DNA of 43,423 bases from an uncultured Lachnospiraceae bacterium (GCA_910588565.1 CAJUPF010000021.1:1-43423); one strand, 5' to 3'. Positions 33,001-41,010 are shown, counted from the stretch's first letter. A program made the numbers and translations. Notes: generated by a model from the letters alone, not told the origin.

Positions 33001-36000
33001 CAGCACCAGAAATAGTTGGTATCCAGATTCGGATCACAGTATACCTTAAAGAATCCGGTCGCCATCGGCTGGAAATAAGTGGTCATTCCGGTCACTTCAT
33101 TGACCGAAGCCATAATGGCATTGATAAATGTGGTTTCATAATAGTCCGCGTATTTTTTATCTCCGGTAATGCGGTATAACTCCCTGGCCAGTTTCAGCAT
33201 ATTGTGGGTGTTACAGGTTTCATTGTTACAGTGGGAGCGTTCCGCGTCCAGAATATTATCGGCGCCGAAAAATTCACACTCACTGTTTCCTCCGGTAATA
33301 TACGTATGATCATTTACCACCAGCGCCCAGAAGCTTTCCGCATACTGCAGATATTTATCTACGTTCTGTTCGTCTTTTAATGCACGGTAACGGTTTAACG
33401 CCCCGATAAATTTCGGAATCGTACAGTTCGCATGGCGGCCGTTTAACGCATTTGGCGTTCCGGCTAAAACCAGCTCAAACAGATTATCTTCATCAAACCA
33501 GTGGGCGGCTGCGGAAAAATGAGCAGCGTTGGCATAATCTGCCGCTTTCGCACATTTGTAAAGTTCATAGAGGCAGTCATTCATACCGCCGTATTCAACC
33601 CCAAGCACCTTGGCCTGTATGCTGCTGTTCCATTTAGAGGTTCTGTTATAAATCCACTCTCCTAAGGCTTCGGCAACGGTAAGAGCTGTTTCATTCTTTG
33701 TGTATTTATAGGTTTCCACCAGGCCGTTTACAATTTTATGCATGGTATACCAGGGTACCCAGGTATCTCTGGTATCTCCCCGCTCTAAAAGGTTAAACTG
33801 CCGTTCCGGGTCATTTGCATCCGCCATGGTTGCTCCAAATATAAATCCGGTTTTAAGCTTATCCTGGCAGTTTTTCAGTTCGTCAATCAGATACTCCAGA
33901 CGCTCTGCCAGGGAACGCCCATCCGATCCCTTTTCATTGCCATATCCGGCGGCAACTCCCTGGGCGGCGGCTGCCAGATAATGTCCCAGCGTATGTCCGG
34001 CAATCCGGCTGTTTTCCCATCCGGAATAGGAAGAAGAAGCATATTTTCCATCCTGGTTAAAATCAAATCTGCCGTCTTTGATCTCATTTGCCGTATAGCC
34101 TGCTGTCAGGCGGAAATTGTACAGCAGCCTGTCCGGATCAAAATCATTTAAAAAAGCAACATCTTTTTTGGTAACATTGATATAGTAATCATCTGTAAGC
34201 TCAATATCTCCCAGTGAAAACTCCTGCAGATCTTCCAGATCACTTACCGCCGTTACCGTTACTTTAAAGATCTTTGTCCTGGAAACTTCACCGCAGGATA
34301 TCTCCGCTGTCAGTGTAACTTCCGCGTCAGCTTCTCCCACTGCAGGCCTGTTCACCTTACCGGTTTTGGAAATCACAGCTTCATCCGAGCTGTTCCATGT
34401 AATCGTGCTTCCATTTACACCTTCCGTAATCAGCTGCAGATCAGATGTTACCTGCGTATCTATCGTAAGGGCTTCATAATCAGCCTGTACCTTTTTCTCC
34501 GGCGGCATTTCTGTGGTAATCAGGATATATGCAAGGTTAATCGCTTTATTATCATCACCAGTTGCCCGCAGGTTAATTGTCAGTTCCCCGTCCGTGACTT
34601 CAACTGTCTTGCGCGCCGCTTCATTTGCGGATGCATTTAATTTCTCTTTGATGGTTATCTGTGAATCCTTGCCATAATTCGCGTAGACATTCGGCGTTTT
34701 CGAGCAGTTCCATGGATCTACGCAGCAGACAGTTACATCATACCTGCCGTTTTCCAGTTCAAATTTGTAATCCAGATAACGCTCTGTTATTCCTTTTTCA
34801 AAGAAGTTTTTGGTATAACGGTTCGTAACAGTTTTCGCATAATCCTGTTTCGCATCCAGAAACTCATATGCCCAAGTATTTGCAGTATTTACACCACCTG
34901 TATCTTTTGGTGTGCCATTTGTCACATTCTTTCCTGTCAGCTCTGTTTCCTGATCTGCAATCCCCCAGGTATATCCCGTCTGCGGATCTTCTCCATATGC
35001 CTGATCCGTCACGCTGTTATGGGTTCCGAACTGATCGCCTTTGCTGACAGTATCCACCACATAGTCCCCGCAGTCCACAAAATACAGAATGGAACTGTCC
35101 GGGCGCTCTGCTGGCGTCGGCGCCTTTACTGCAAGTACCGTTACCGTAAATTCCCTGGTGTCTGTTGCTTCACCGCAGGAAATACTGGCTGTAAGCGTAA
35201 CTGTAACATTCTCTCCTTCCGGCCTGTTGACCTCACCTTCTGCAGAAAGAATCTCCGGTTTTGAACTTGTCCAGCTGATCGTACTTCCGTTTTCGCCCGC
35301 AGTGGGCAGCGTCAGGTTCTCTTTTACAGATTCCGGAAGCGTCAAAGCTTCTTTGTCTTTTCTGACTTTTTTCTCATCTTCTGTTTCTCCGGCTTTGATA
35401 GAACGAATCAAAATATAGGCTACATTTACTGCCGCATTTGACTTTCCGGTTCCGGATACCCTGACTGTAAGGCTGTCGTCTGCATCTACAGATACTACAC
35501 CCACAGCTTCTGCAGTTTCTTTATGGGGAACAGCCAGGGATTTTGCCAACATCACAGGCTCTTCCGCCGAAACTTGTGCCGTTACATCCGGAGAATTAGA
35601 ACAATTCCAGGGATTGGCACAGCCTACGGTTACTTCATAGGTTCCCTTTTCCAGTTCAAAAGCATATTCTATAAACCGTTCTTCAATTCCTTTCTCTGTA
35701 AAATTCTTGGAATAGCGATTTGTCTCTGTCCGGGGATAGTCTTTATGGGCAGTGTCAAGATATTCATACGCCCAGGTATTTGCCGTGTACACCCCTCCTT
35801 TATCCGGAGCTGCCGGATTCTTATCAAAATTACTATCTCCTGACTTATTCTCCAGTTCCTCTCCGTCTACAATTCCCCATTCATAGCCGGTCTCAGGGTC
35901 TTCCCCATATGCCTGATCCGTCACGCTGTTATGGGTTCCAAACTGCTCTCCGGCATTTACCGTACTGACAACATAGTCCCCGCAGTCCACAAAATACACC

Positions 36001-36140
36001 AGGGATGCATCCTCCCTCTCTGCAGGAGTCCCCGCCCAAACTGCCTGAAATCCGTCTGAGGGAAGAGACGAAATGCACAGGGCAGTGGTCAGAATACCGG
36101 CAAATGCTCTTTTCAAAAATTCTGCATGTTTTTTCTTCAT
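30096..36140 (-). CDS. Giant secreted GH127 (beta-L-arabinofuranosidase-type) multimodular protein
   Basis: The 2014-residue protein has a signal peptide (cleavage near residue 36, VWA-GT). Two tandem units follow, each a malectin-like carbohydrate-binding domain starting YFVDCGDYVV (49-250; 353-542) plus an atrophied Ig-like domain (255-337; 548-632). The GH127 catalytic domain spans about 640-1200; it carries the zinc and nucleophile residues known from HypBA1: NETC (Glu974, Cys976) and WCCTGTGLEN (Cys1046, Cys1047). Next come beta-sandwich regions (about 1200-1470), a cadherin-like domain (about 1485-1580), four 65-residue helical repeats (1583-1850) and a BspA-type leucine-rich end (about 1866-1990). 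There is no LPXTG anchor. GH127 enzymes release beta-L-arabinofuranose from plant glycoproteins. No transporter or sugar regulator lies beside it. Confidence 0.88.
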   Translation of the reverse strand: MKKKHAEFLKRAFAGILTTALCISSLPSDGFQAVWAGTPAEREDASLVYFVDCGDYVVSTVNAGEQFGTHNSVTDQAYGEDPETGYEWGIVDGEELENKSGDSNFDKNPAAPDKGGVYTANTWAYEYLDTAHKDYPRTETNRYSKNFTEKGIEERFIEYAFELEKGTYEVTVGCANPWNCSNSPDVTAQVSAEEPVMLAKSLAVPHKETAEAVGVVSVDADDSLTVRVSGTGKSNAAVNVAYILIRSIKAGETEDEKKVRKDKEALTLPESVKENLTLPTAGENGSTISWTSSKPEILSAEGEVNRPEGENVTVTLTASISCGEATDTREFTVTVLAVKAPTPAERPDSSILYFVDCGDYVVDTVSKGDQFGTHNSVTDQAYGEDPQTGYTWGIADQETELTGKNVTNGTPKDTGGVNTANTWAYEFLDAKQDYAKTVTNRYTKNFFEKGITERYLDYKFELENGRYDVTVCCVDPWNCSKTPNVYANYGKDSQITIKEKLNASANEAARKTVEVTDGELTINLRATGDDNKAINLAYILITTEMPPEKKVQADYEALTIDTQVTSDLQLITEGVNGSTITWNSSDEAVISKTGKVNRPAVGEADAEVTLTAEISCGEVSRTKIFKVTVTAVSDLEDLQEFSLGDIELTDDYYINVTKKDVAFLNDFDPDRLLYNFRLTAGYTANEIKDGRFDFNQDGKYASSSYSGWENSRIAGHTLGHYLAAAAQGVAAGYGNEKGSDGRSLAERLEYLIDELKNCQDKLKTGFIFGATMADANDPERQFNLLERGDTRDTWVPWYTMHKIVNGLVETYKYTKNETALTVAEALGEWIYNRTSKWNSSIQAKVLGVEYGGMNDCLYELYKCAKAADYANAAHFSAAAHWFDEDNLFELVLAGTPNALNGRHANCTIPKFIGALNRYRALKDEQNVDKYLQYAESFWALVVNDHTYITGGNSECEFFGADNILDAERSHCNNETCNTHNMLKLARELYRITGDKKYADYYETTFINAIMASVNEVTGMTTYFQPMATGFFKVYCDPNLDTNYFWCCTGTGLENFTKLGDSFYFYSGDKLIVNEYTSSSVSWKEKGIVLQQVSDIPNSDKTVFTIRTADFTEGAGASDSVKLDLRFRVPDWIAGSPVVTLNGTVVEAASSGGYLSLNRSFQDGDTIELTLPMGIKAYTLPDNAGNVYGFKYGPVVLAAELGTDNKMDTYQIGVQCEVCKTKIVNGLERTSTNGYGSTSNQGTLSSETLNILEDISVEKYMADIEQYLVKADDSLIFTLKGTDWGGKQDLVFTPYYRIHDQRYGIYWLFARGSAEEIREQLLKNKAAGRDANVYLEGIGIGYGAQTEGNAENYPHIEETGTGSVGKMENLTRYANAGGSFSYLFKVDKTKTNYITCKYSPEDNGKTIVIKVGDIVIAEDTLNYDGDEELYQKKYEIPAAAVEAAKEYAYTDTDGKEKTKDVIRISFSGPDNAQSPALHDSAFTSTNYSTNAGIAALSSNVGSVTKTDESSYRLETGKNVQKIQLKTDIADTWGLLYINEELTDDTKAKEILLDSDETTVAIRVYAEDHETARDYRLTISRSLTDQQVADAVKNLINAIGTVSNTTESKNKIDAARKAYQVLSEEQKSLIEASVYKILTDAEERYQELVQDEKAADGVKNLIDAIGTVSNTTESKAKIDAARKAYDALSTAQKQLIAADVLKKLTDAESSYQEFVDEAAADTVKELIDAIGTVSDTTESKEKIDAARKAYDELSAAQKKLIPADILKKLTDAEARYKELTNGAGTADADQKAADAVKNLINAIGTVSNTAESKSKIDAARKAYDALSAAQKQLIAADVLKKLTDAEARYKELVGGAGTPGADKPDNVKSYVGKTVTVKNYRYKITGQNNSKKTGTASFAGVTGTKKKAKTITVPAGIKYKGITFTVTAVNANAFKGNKRVSKVIIGKNVKTIGKNAFYNCKKLKNISFKGTKVTSIGKGAFLKIASRPNVTVPKSVKKKYKKLLTKKVITTRAKIK
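30591..31394 (-). repeat. Four tandem ~65-codon repeats inside the GH127 gene
   Basis: Residues 1583-1645, 1650-1713, 1715-1777 and 1789-1850 share the pattern VKNLINAIGTVSNTTESK, KIDAARKAYDALS, AQKQLI, LKKLTDAEARYKEL. The DNA is also highly similar between units. They are predicted three-helix spacer modules of the FIVAR-like kind seen in Gram-positive surface proteins. Unit number is expected to vary between strains. Confidence 0.85.
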
Positions 36141-36242
36141 ATTCCTTCTCCTTTCTGGTTACTTCACTTAGATACTTAAAAACGCAAAATCCGGCTGTTA
36201 TTCCAAGTCGGTATGCGTTATACAACTATCCTATGTGATTCC

Positions 36243-36280
36243 ATACTATATAGTATAGATTTTCTGGCTCGAATTTTCAA
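36243..36280 (-). promoter_or_regulatory. Sigma-A promoter of the GH127 gene with overlapping palindrome
   Basis: Minus strand: -35 TTGAAA (36275-36280), 17-base spacer, -10 TATACT (36252-36257). A perfect 14-base palindrome ATACTATATAGTAT (36243-36256) covers the -10 and start region and could be an operator. The gene follows after a leader of about 100 bases with AAGGAGAAGG. Confidence 0.65.
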
Positions 36281-36337
36281 CAAAAAAACGACCCTTTTTT
36301 TATCAAAAACGACACAGTTACAAGCATTGGAGGCTCT

Positions 36338-36538
36338 TTAATCATCCCTATTTGAATTGAAACTGTCCGCAGCTGTATAGGACAGATTCCCAAACCGATC
36401 TGCAGATGCCTGATTCCCTTCCAGATGCTCTGCATACCTGTATCGGTCACGGAGCTGATTGTTCTGCCCTCTTTTTTCCTTCAGACATGTTTCATCCAGT
36501 TCATATACCTCTTCCCCGTTAATTACCAGCCGTCCCAT
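36338..36538 (-). CDS. Small conserved-looking protein, unknown function
   Basis: The 66-residue product starts MGRLVINGEEVYELDETCLK and has a polar, Asn/Asp-rich C-terminus. The MGRLVING-x-x-VYE-DE-C opening is one I associate with small Lachnospiraceae proteins without known function. The ATG at 36538 follows AAAGGAG with seven bases spacing; an in-frame start at 36604 adds a basic stretch with no support. It is divergent from the plus-strand pair at 36671 and co-directional with the GH127 gene. There is no signal peptide or membrane segment. Confidence 0.6.
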   Translation of the reverse strand: MGRLVINGEEVYELDETCLKEKRGQNNQLRDRYRYAEHLEGNQASADRFGNLSYTAADSFNSNRDD

Positions 36539-36625
36539 TCTGTTTCTCCTTTTTTTCAGCAGCACTGGTACTTTTACTGCTGCTCTTTTTACCAATATAT
36601 GCAAAAATTCTGTTATCGTTCTGTC

Positions 36626-36653
36626 ATACCTTCTCTGCTCTCTTCATATCTTA
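36626..36653 (+). promoter_or_regulatory. Possible mother-cell sigma promoter for the 36671 gene pair
   Basis: ATA (36626-36628), 16 bases, then CATATCTTA (36645-36653) resembles SigE/SigK promoters (CATANNNTA is matched exactly; the SigE -10 only partly). It lies 18 bases before the first ATG. No sigma-A alternative stands out. Confidence 0.3.
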
Positions 36654-36670
36654 ATAAAAAAAGGATTTTT

Positions 36671-37024
36671 ATGGAGCAGGAACAATTAGAATATACGCCT
36701 ACAACCTTTGATATTGAAACACAGTCCAGAAACATCCAGATATTAAAAACCGTCATTCCCTATGTCAATAGTTCCAGCCAGAAAAATTTTGCCCTGATGG
36801 TTAAATTTCTCGAATTAAGGAATGTCGCATCCCTGTTTAATGAAGAGCCTGTCTCTTTGAGTATGTGTTCCACAGATGACCCGTCGGAAAAGCGGATGCA
36901 GCTATTAAACGATATAAAAAAATTCTGCACGCCGGCAGAACAGGATTCCATTGATATGATGCTTACCGCTTTTCAAATGTTTTCTTCGTATGATATGTTT
37001 ATGCATACGCCAGATTCTGAATAG
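36671..37024 (+). CDS. Small helical protein of unknown function
   Basis: The 117-residue product starts MEQEQLEYTPTTFDIETQSR and is predicted mainly helical, with TPAEQDSIDMMLTAFQMFSS near the end (about 89-108). AAAGGA lies before the ATG at 36671; upstream extension to 36425 would run antisense to the neighbouring gene and is rejected. There is no membrane segment. The next gene follows by 17 bases and carries a similar P-x-EQ-x-x-x-D-x-L helix, so the two may be related or partners. Small helical proteins with an EQ-x-x-IDMML stretch occur in clostridia, but I cannot name the family. Confidence 0.65.
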   Translation: MEQEQLEYTPTTFDIETQSRNIQILKTVIPYVNSSSQKNFALMVKFLELRNVASLFNEEPVSLSMCSTDDPSEKRMQLLNDIKKFCTPAEQDSIDMMLTAFQMFSSYDMFMHTPDSE

Positions 37025-37041
37025 AAAGGAATGTTGCTGAT

Positions 37042-37308
37042 ATGGATTATGATTTTTTAAATAATTCCGGTATTTCTCCGGAGAAAATTAAATTTTTAAT
37101 GCAGTTTGCAGCCCAGAATAAATCCGGGAACGCAAAGGAAATGTCCAATATGATTTTGGGGGCTATGAATAACGCCAAAAAAGAAGGGATTCAGTTTACT
37201 CCCAATGAAACAGATATGGTGATCGAGATTTTAAAACAGAATATGTCGCCGGAAGAACAGAGGAAAGCGGATCAGCTTTTGCATCTGATGCGGAATATGA
37301 GAAACTAG
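37042..37308 (+). CDS. Small helical protein, partner of the preceding gene
   Basis: The 88-residue product MDYDFLNNSGISPEKIKFLM and onward is almost entirely helical and ends with MSPEEQRKADQLLHLMRNMR (about 68-87). AAAGGAATG lies upstream. It is the second gene of a two-gene plus-strand operon and ends before a strong hairpin. No known domain is recognised. The shared PxEQ-type helix with its neighbour is the only clue. Confidence 0.65.
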   Translation: MDYDFLNNSGISPEKIKFLMQFAAQNKSGNAKEMSNMILGAMNNAKKEGIQFTPNETDMVIEILKQNMSPEEQRKADQLLHLMRNMRN

Positions 37309-37325
37309 CCGGGTTTGGCAAAAGG

Positions 37326-37365
37326 GACGCCAGGAGCAGGCAGATAAATGCCTGCTCTTGGCGTC
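37326..37365. terminator. Bidirectional terminator between the small gene pair and the thi operon
   Basis: A 17-bp stem (37326-37342 with 37349-37365, one G-T wobble) closes a six-base GATAAA loop. Short T-runs follow on both strands. It separates convergent genes. Confidence 0.8.
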
Positions 37366-37404
37366 TCCTTTGACAGGCTGATCGATCTGACGCACAAATT
37401 TCCC

Positions 37405-37998
37405 TTATCCGTGAAAAGCAGAAAAATAGTTCCGCACATCGCTGCACTGCATGGCTCCGCTCATCGCACAGACGCCATACGCTCCGCAGGTTTTTACCTC
37501 GGCTGCGTTTTCAGCAGTGATTCCTCCGATAGCATATACAGGAATGGAAACGTTTTCGCATACCTCACGGAGGAACGCAAGCCCGCGTCCGGGCAGTCCC
37601 CGTTTGCAGTCGGTAGCAAAGATATGTCCGGCAGTGATATAGGTGCAGCCAAGATGTTCTGCCCTGACTGCCTCTTCCACAGAATGGCAGGATGCGCCGA
37701 GAATGGTAAAATACTTCCGCTCTTCTTCGCAAAGTGTGCTTAGGATATGCATAGGAAGATGCAATGCTCTGCAATTCAGATCTTTTGCAGCAGATACAAA
37801 ATTGTGCAGGATGCAAAGAGTTCTATTCTCCTGGCACAGCGCAAGCACGCGATATGCCAGTTTCTTGTATTCCGTCTCGCTCAAATCTTTTTCACGCAAA
37901 ATAATGCCTGCGGGTTTTGCCTCTGCAATCTGCCGGATACGCCCGAAAAAATCGCTATTGCATAAGGCGCGGTTTGTGACGCATAAAATTTCAGACAT
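37405..37998 (-). CDS. thiE: ThiE/TenI-family protein (thiamine phosphate synthase or thiazole tautomerase)
   Basis: The 197-residue TIM-barrel protein belongs to the ThiE/TenI superfamily: IILREKDLSETEYKKLA (about 32-48), GASCHSVEEAVRAEHLG, GHIFATDCKRGLPGRGL and VYAIGGITAENAAEVKTCGA. The stretch GHxFxTDCKxGxPxRGL resembles the thiazole tautomerase TenI more than classic ThiE, which has a TxTK loop. As last gene of thiSFGH it would fit tautomerisation of the ThiG product, but many clostridial genomes label the same position thiE. I choose the ATG at 37998 (MSEILCVTNR); an ATG at 38010 is equally possible, and both overlap the thiH end. Neither has a good ribosome site, so coupling is likely. 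Confidence 0.82.
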   Translation of the reverse strand: MSEILCVTNRALCNSDFFGRIRQIAEAKPAGIILREKDLSETEYKKLAYRVLALCQENRTLCILHNFVSAAKDLNCRALHLPMHILSTLCEEERKYFTILGASCHSVEEAVRAEHLGCTYITAGHIFATDCKRGLPGRGLAFLREVCENVSIPVYAIGGITAENAAEVKTCGAYGVCAMSGAMQCSDVRNYFSAFHG

Positions 37999-39244
37999 AG
38001 AGATAATCATTTAGAACCGGCTGCAGGCCTTCCCCGGCGATATCCTGATACATCGCGTCCAGACTGCGGTTATCGTTGATTTCAAACTGCTCGTCTCCCT
38101 GCAGGCTCTCTGACTCCTTTCCGCTGTATTTGCTTTCGTGATCGCCGATTCCGGTAGACACGCCTGCGGAAACTTTTGTAGCCGCAATTTTTACAATTCC
38201 ATTCCGAAACGCTGCGCTTTCACGGGAAGAGACTGTAATACCGACAAACGGCAGGAATATACGATACGCGCAGATCATCTGGCAAAGCTGTTTTTCATGG
38301 ACATCCAGCGGATTGATCCTGTCGTTATTGATAATCGGCCGCAGTCTTGGACAGGACAGCGACAGTTCCGCATGGGGATATTTGCGCTGTAAATAATACA
38401 CATGCAGCGCGCTTGCCAAAGCATCCCGGCGGAAATCGGAAAGCCCCAGCAGCGCGGAACATGCAGCTCCCCGCATTCCTCCCATAAGAGCCCTCTCCTG
38501 CGCGTCAAAACGGTACGGCCATACACGCTTATGACCCAGAAGATGCAGGGATTCATAAGTATCCGCATCATACGTTTCCTGAAAAACGGTCACATAATCG
38601 GCGCCGCATTGGTGCAGATAACGGTAATCTTCTGTGTTGACCGGATAGATTTCCAGCCCTACCATGCGAAAATAGTTTCTCGCCAGTTTACAGGCTTCTC
38701 CTATGTATTTGATATCACTCATCTGATGGCTCTCTCCGGTGAGAATCAGAATTTCTTCCATACCGCTGTCAGCAATGACTTTCATTTCCTGCTCGATTTG
38801 CTCCATCGTCAGCTTCATGCGCCGGATATGGTTATAGCAGTTAAACCCGCAGTATACGCAGTAATTCTCACAGTAGTTTGCAATATAAAGCGGCGTAAAC
38901 AGATAGACGGTATTGCCAAAATGCCTGCTTGTCTCAAGCCTGGCCCTCTGCGCCATTTCTTCGAGAAAAGGTTCGGCTGCAGGAGAAAGCAGCGCTTTGA
39001 AATCTTCGATCGAACAGGTTTCATGCTCTAAGGCATCTTTTACATCCCTGGCAGTATACCTGGAATACTCATAGGAATCCATCTGCCCTATCACACGAGA
39101 GCAGATATCGGAATCGATCTGTTCCATTTCCGGCAGATATTCCATATGGTTTTTTCGGGAAGAAGGATCGGTTTCCAGCTGATGTTTTCTGGCAAGCGCT
39201 TCCGGAGAAAGCGTTCCTGTATCGATAAAAAACTGATTTTCCAT
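37991..39244 (-). CDS. thiH: 2-iminoacetate synthase ThiH (radical SAM)
   Basis: ThiH cleaves tyrosine to give dehydroglycine for the thiazole ring, with p-cresol as by-product; it is the oxygen-sensitive alternative to ThiO and fits an anaerobe. The 417-residue protein has the radical-SAM cluster CENYCVYC (C-x3-C-x2-C), followed by GFN, and the ThiH-type C-terminal region with LSLSCPRLRP and VSSRESAAFRNGIV. Start at 39244 has AGGGAGG upstream. It lies 11 bases after thiG and overlaps the next gene. Confidence 0.95.
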   Translation of the reverse strand: MENQFFIDTGTLSPEALARKHQLETDPSSRKNHMEYLPEMEQIDSDICSRVIGQMDSYEYSRYTARDVKDALEHETCSIEDFKALLSPAAEPFLEEMAQRARLETSRHFGNTVYLFTPLYIANYCENYCVYCGFNCYNHIRRMKLTMEQIEQEMKVIADSGMEEILILTGESHQMSDIKYIGEACKLARNYFRMVGLEIYPVNTEDYRYLHQCGADYVTVFQETYDADTYESLHLLGHKRVWPYRFDAQERALMGGMRGAACSALLGLSDFRRDALASALHVYYLQRKYPHAELSLSCPRLRPIINNDRINPLDVHEKQLCQMICAYRIFLPFVGITVSSRESAAFRNGIVKIAATKVSAGVSTGIGDHESKYSGKESESLQGDEQFEINDNRSLDAMYQDIAGEGLQPVLNDYLYV

Positions 39245-39255
39245 ATGTCCCTCCC

Positions 39256-40026
39256 TTAATCATGCAAAAAGCCCGTCAGCGGATCGGAGGCGGCAGCCCC
39301 GCGGGCCAGGACTCTGCCGGGACATGCAAGATATGCCTTTCTTCCGGCCTCGATTGCCTGCCGGAACGCGGATGCCATCATCGGAAGATTTCCGGCTGTC
39401 GCAAGCGCGGTATTTGCCATAATGGCAGCCGCTCCCATTTCCATCGCTTCACATGCCTGGGAAGGCCTGCCAATCCCGGCATCTACGATAATCGGAAGAT
39501 CGATCTCATCGATTAATATCTGAATAAAATCTCTGGTCGCAAGCCCCTTATTCGATCCAATCGGCGAAGCAAGCGGCATAACGGCAGCCGCTCCGGCAGC
39601 CGCAAGATCGCGGGCGGTATTCAGATCCGGATACATATAGGGCATAACAATAAATCCTTCTTTTGCAAGGATTTGGGTCGCTTTTACCGTTTCCTGATTG
39701 TCGGGCAGCAGATATTTGGAATCACGCATAATCTCAACTTTTACAAAATCACCGCAGCCAAGCTCTCTTGCCAGCCTGGCGATACGGACAGCTTCCTCCG
39801 CGGTTCTTGCGCCGCTTGTATTGGGAAGAAGCGTTACTCCTTTTGGGATAAAATCTAAAATATTTTCCTGCTCCCTGGTATTTGCCCGACGGACAGCAAG
39901 GGTAATAATTTCCGCTCCGGCATCTTTTACTGCTGCTTCAATCAGGTTTAAAGAATATTTTCCGGAGCCGAGAATAAAGCGGGACTGAAATTCCCGGCCA
40001 CCAATAATAAGCTTGTCTTCGTTCAT
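39256..40026 (-). CDS. thiG: Thiazole synthase ThiG
   Basis: ThiG condenses deoxyxylulose phosphate, dehydroglycine and ThiS-thiocarboxylate to the thiazole. The 256-residue TIM barrel starts MNEDKLIIGGREFQSRFILG; it has the family segments GSGKYSL, TLAVRRANTREQENILDFIP, LLPNTSGARTAEEAVRIARL, the DPxL-like region YPDLNTARDLAAAGAAAVMP and IVDAGIGRPSQACEAMEMG. Length is normal. The ATG at 40026 is chosen because AAGGAGA lies before it; an in-frame ATG at 40062 has none. It lies about 38 bases after thiF. Confidence 0.96.
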   Translation of the reverse strand: MNEDKLIIGGREFQSRFILGSGKYSLNLIEAAVKDAGAEIITLAVRRANTREQENILDFIPKGVTLLPNTSGARTAEEAVRIARLARELGCGDFVKVEIMRDSKYLLPDNQETVKATQILAKEGFIVMPYMYPDLNTARDLAAAGAAAVMPLASPIGSNKGLATRDFIQILIDEIDLPIIVDAGIGRPSQACEAMEMGAAAIMANTALATAGNLPMMASAFRQAIEAGRKAYLACPGRVLARGAAASDPLTGFLHD

Positions 40027-40064
40027 ATAAATCTCCTTCTTTCCATGATTGCCGGTTGGCAATC

Positions 40065-40709
40065 TTACGTTTCAAATTTTTCTGCAAGAATCCGCAAAAC
40101 CATATGCGCCTGATGTGCGGCACAGAGCAGAACGCGGGAGGATACCAGCCCTATGCCGTCTGCTACATCACTGGCTTCGTCCCCGCACAGATAGAAACGC
40201 TCTGCTATTTTTCGGGTTTTTATACTGTTTGCACTGCCAAGTCCTGCCATACCGGAAGCGGCTACCAGATACTTCTTCTGCATTGTTCCAAATACAATAT
40301 CCACAAGCATTGCTTTACATTTGGCGTCATCAAACGCTTCACATATAATGTCAGCGTCTTTCAGCAGCTCTGCGGCATTCTGTTCCGTAATACGGACGGT
40401 ATGCGCTTTCAGTTCGAGGAAGTGATTGATTTCTCTCAGATGATCCAGCATCGCTTCTGTTTTATACATTCCAATCTGTGATACTTTATATTGCTGACGG
40501 TGCAGATTCGTCAGATCTACCCGGTCAAAATCAATCAGGATCAGCTTTCCAATCCCTGCACGGGCCAGGGATACTGCAATATTTGAGCCAAGCCCTCCCA
40601 GCCCGCAGACAGCAACCGTCGCAGACGAGAATCTGCTCTGCAGTTCTTCGCCATGCCGTTGATTCAGCGCCTGTATGTATGCTTCTTTTGTCGGTAACAG
40701 TTCAGCCAC
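40065..40709 (-). CDS. thiF: Sulfur-carrier adenylyltransferase ThiF
   Basis: ThiF adenylates the C-terminus of ThiS. The 214-residue protein has the E1-like Rossmann motif VCGLGGLGSNIAVSLARAGI (about 33-52), the following LIDFDRVDLTNLHRQQY, and FDDAKCKAML in the adenylation site. It lacks the paired CxxC zinc motifs of longer E. coli-type ThiF, in line with the shorter clostridial form. The predicted start is a GTG at 40709 inside the last thiS codons, so translation is coupled to thiS. Confidence 0.93.
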   Translation of the reverse strand: MAELLPTKEAYIQALNQRHGEELQSRFSSATVAVCGLGGLGSNIAVSLARAGIGKLILIDFDRVDLTNLHRQQYKVSQIGMYKTEAMLDHLREINHFLELKAHTVRITEQNAAELLKDADIICEAFDDAKCKAMLVDIVFGTMQKKYLVAASGMAGLGSANSIKTRKIAERFYLCGDEASDVADGIGLVSSRVLLCAAHQAHMVLRILAEKFET

Positions 40710-40896
40710 CCCCTACAAAACTGACGACTTCAATACTGTCGCCATCCAAAAACACAGTTTTGCCGTATTCTGCTTTGGGGATAATCCTTCCATTGCATTC
40801 AATGGCAACCCGCGCCGTATCATAGTTTGCCTCAGAAAGATATTCCTCTGCTGTTTTCCCGGCAATTGCAAGCAGTTCTCCATTGACTTTTACCAC
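40702..40896 (-). CDS. thiS: Sulfur carrier protein ThiS
   Basis: The 64-residue ubiquitin-like protein ends FVGGG, supplying the C-terminal Gly-Gly that becomes the thiocarboxylate. VKVNGELL at the start and DSIEVVSFV near the end match the family. I choose a GTG start at 40896 because AGGAGG lies seven bases upstream and the length is then right; an in-frame ATG at 40932 precedes that site and adds 12 residues. It is the first gene of the operon, directly behind the TPP riboswitch. Confidence 0.92.
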   Translation of the reverse strand: MVKVNGELLAIAGKTAEEYLSEANYDTARVAIECNGRIIPKAEYGKTVFLDGDSIEVVSFVGGG

Positions 40897-40956
40897 TTCA
40901 TTTCCTCCTGTTTTCCGTACCAGAATTTCCAACGCGTTCTAAGTTCTGTTTTGGAC

Positions 40957-40990
40957 AAAAAAACGGAAAGCTTTTTTGGCAGCTTCCCGT
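40957..40990 (-). terminator. Riboswitch expression-platform terminator
   Basis: On the minus strand ACGGGAAGCT (40981-40990) pairs with AGCTTTCCGT (40963-40972, one G-U pair), followed by seven T. It lies between the TPP aptamer and thiS, so TPP binding should favour termination. Confidence 0.9.
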
Positions 40991-41010
40991 TGAGAATTTA
41001 CTTATATTCA

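Noticed and set aside
36425..36670. Upstream extension of the 117-residue plus-strand protein
   Set aside because: It is antisense to the small minus-strand gene and the ribosome site supports the later ATG at 36671.
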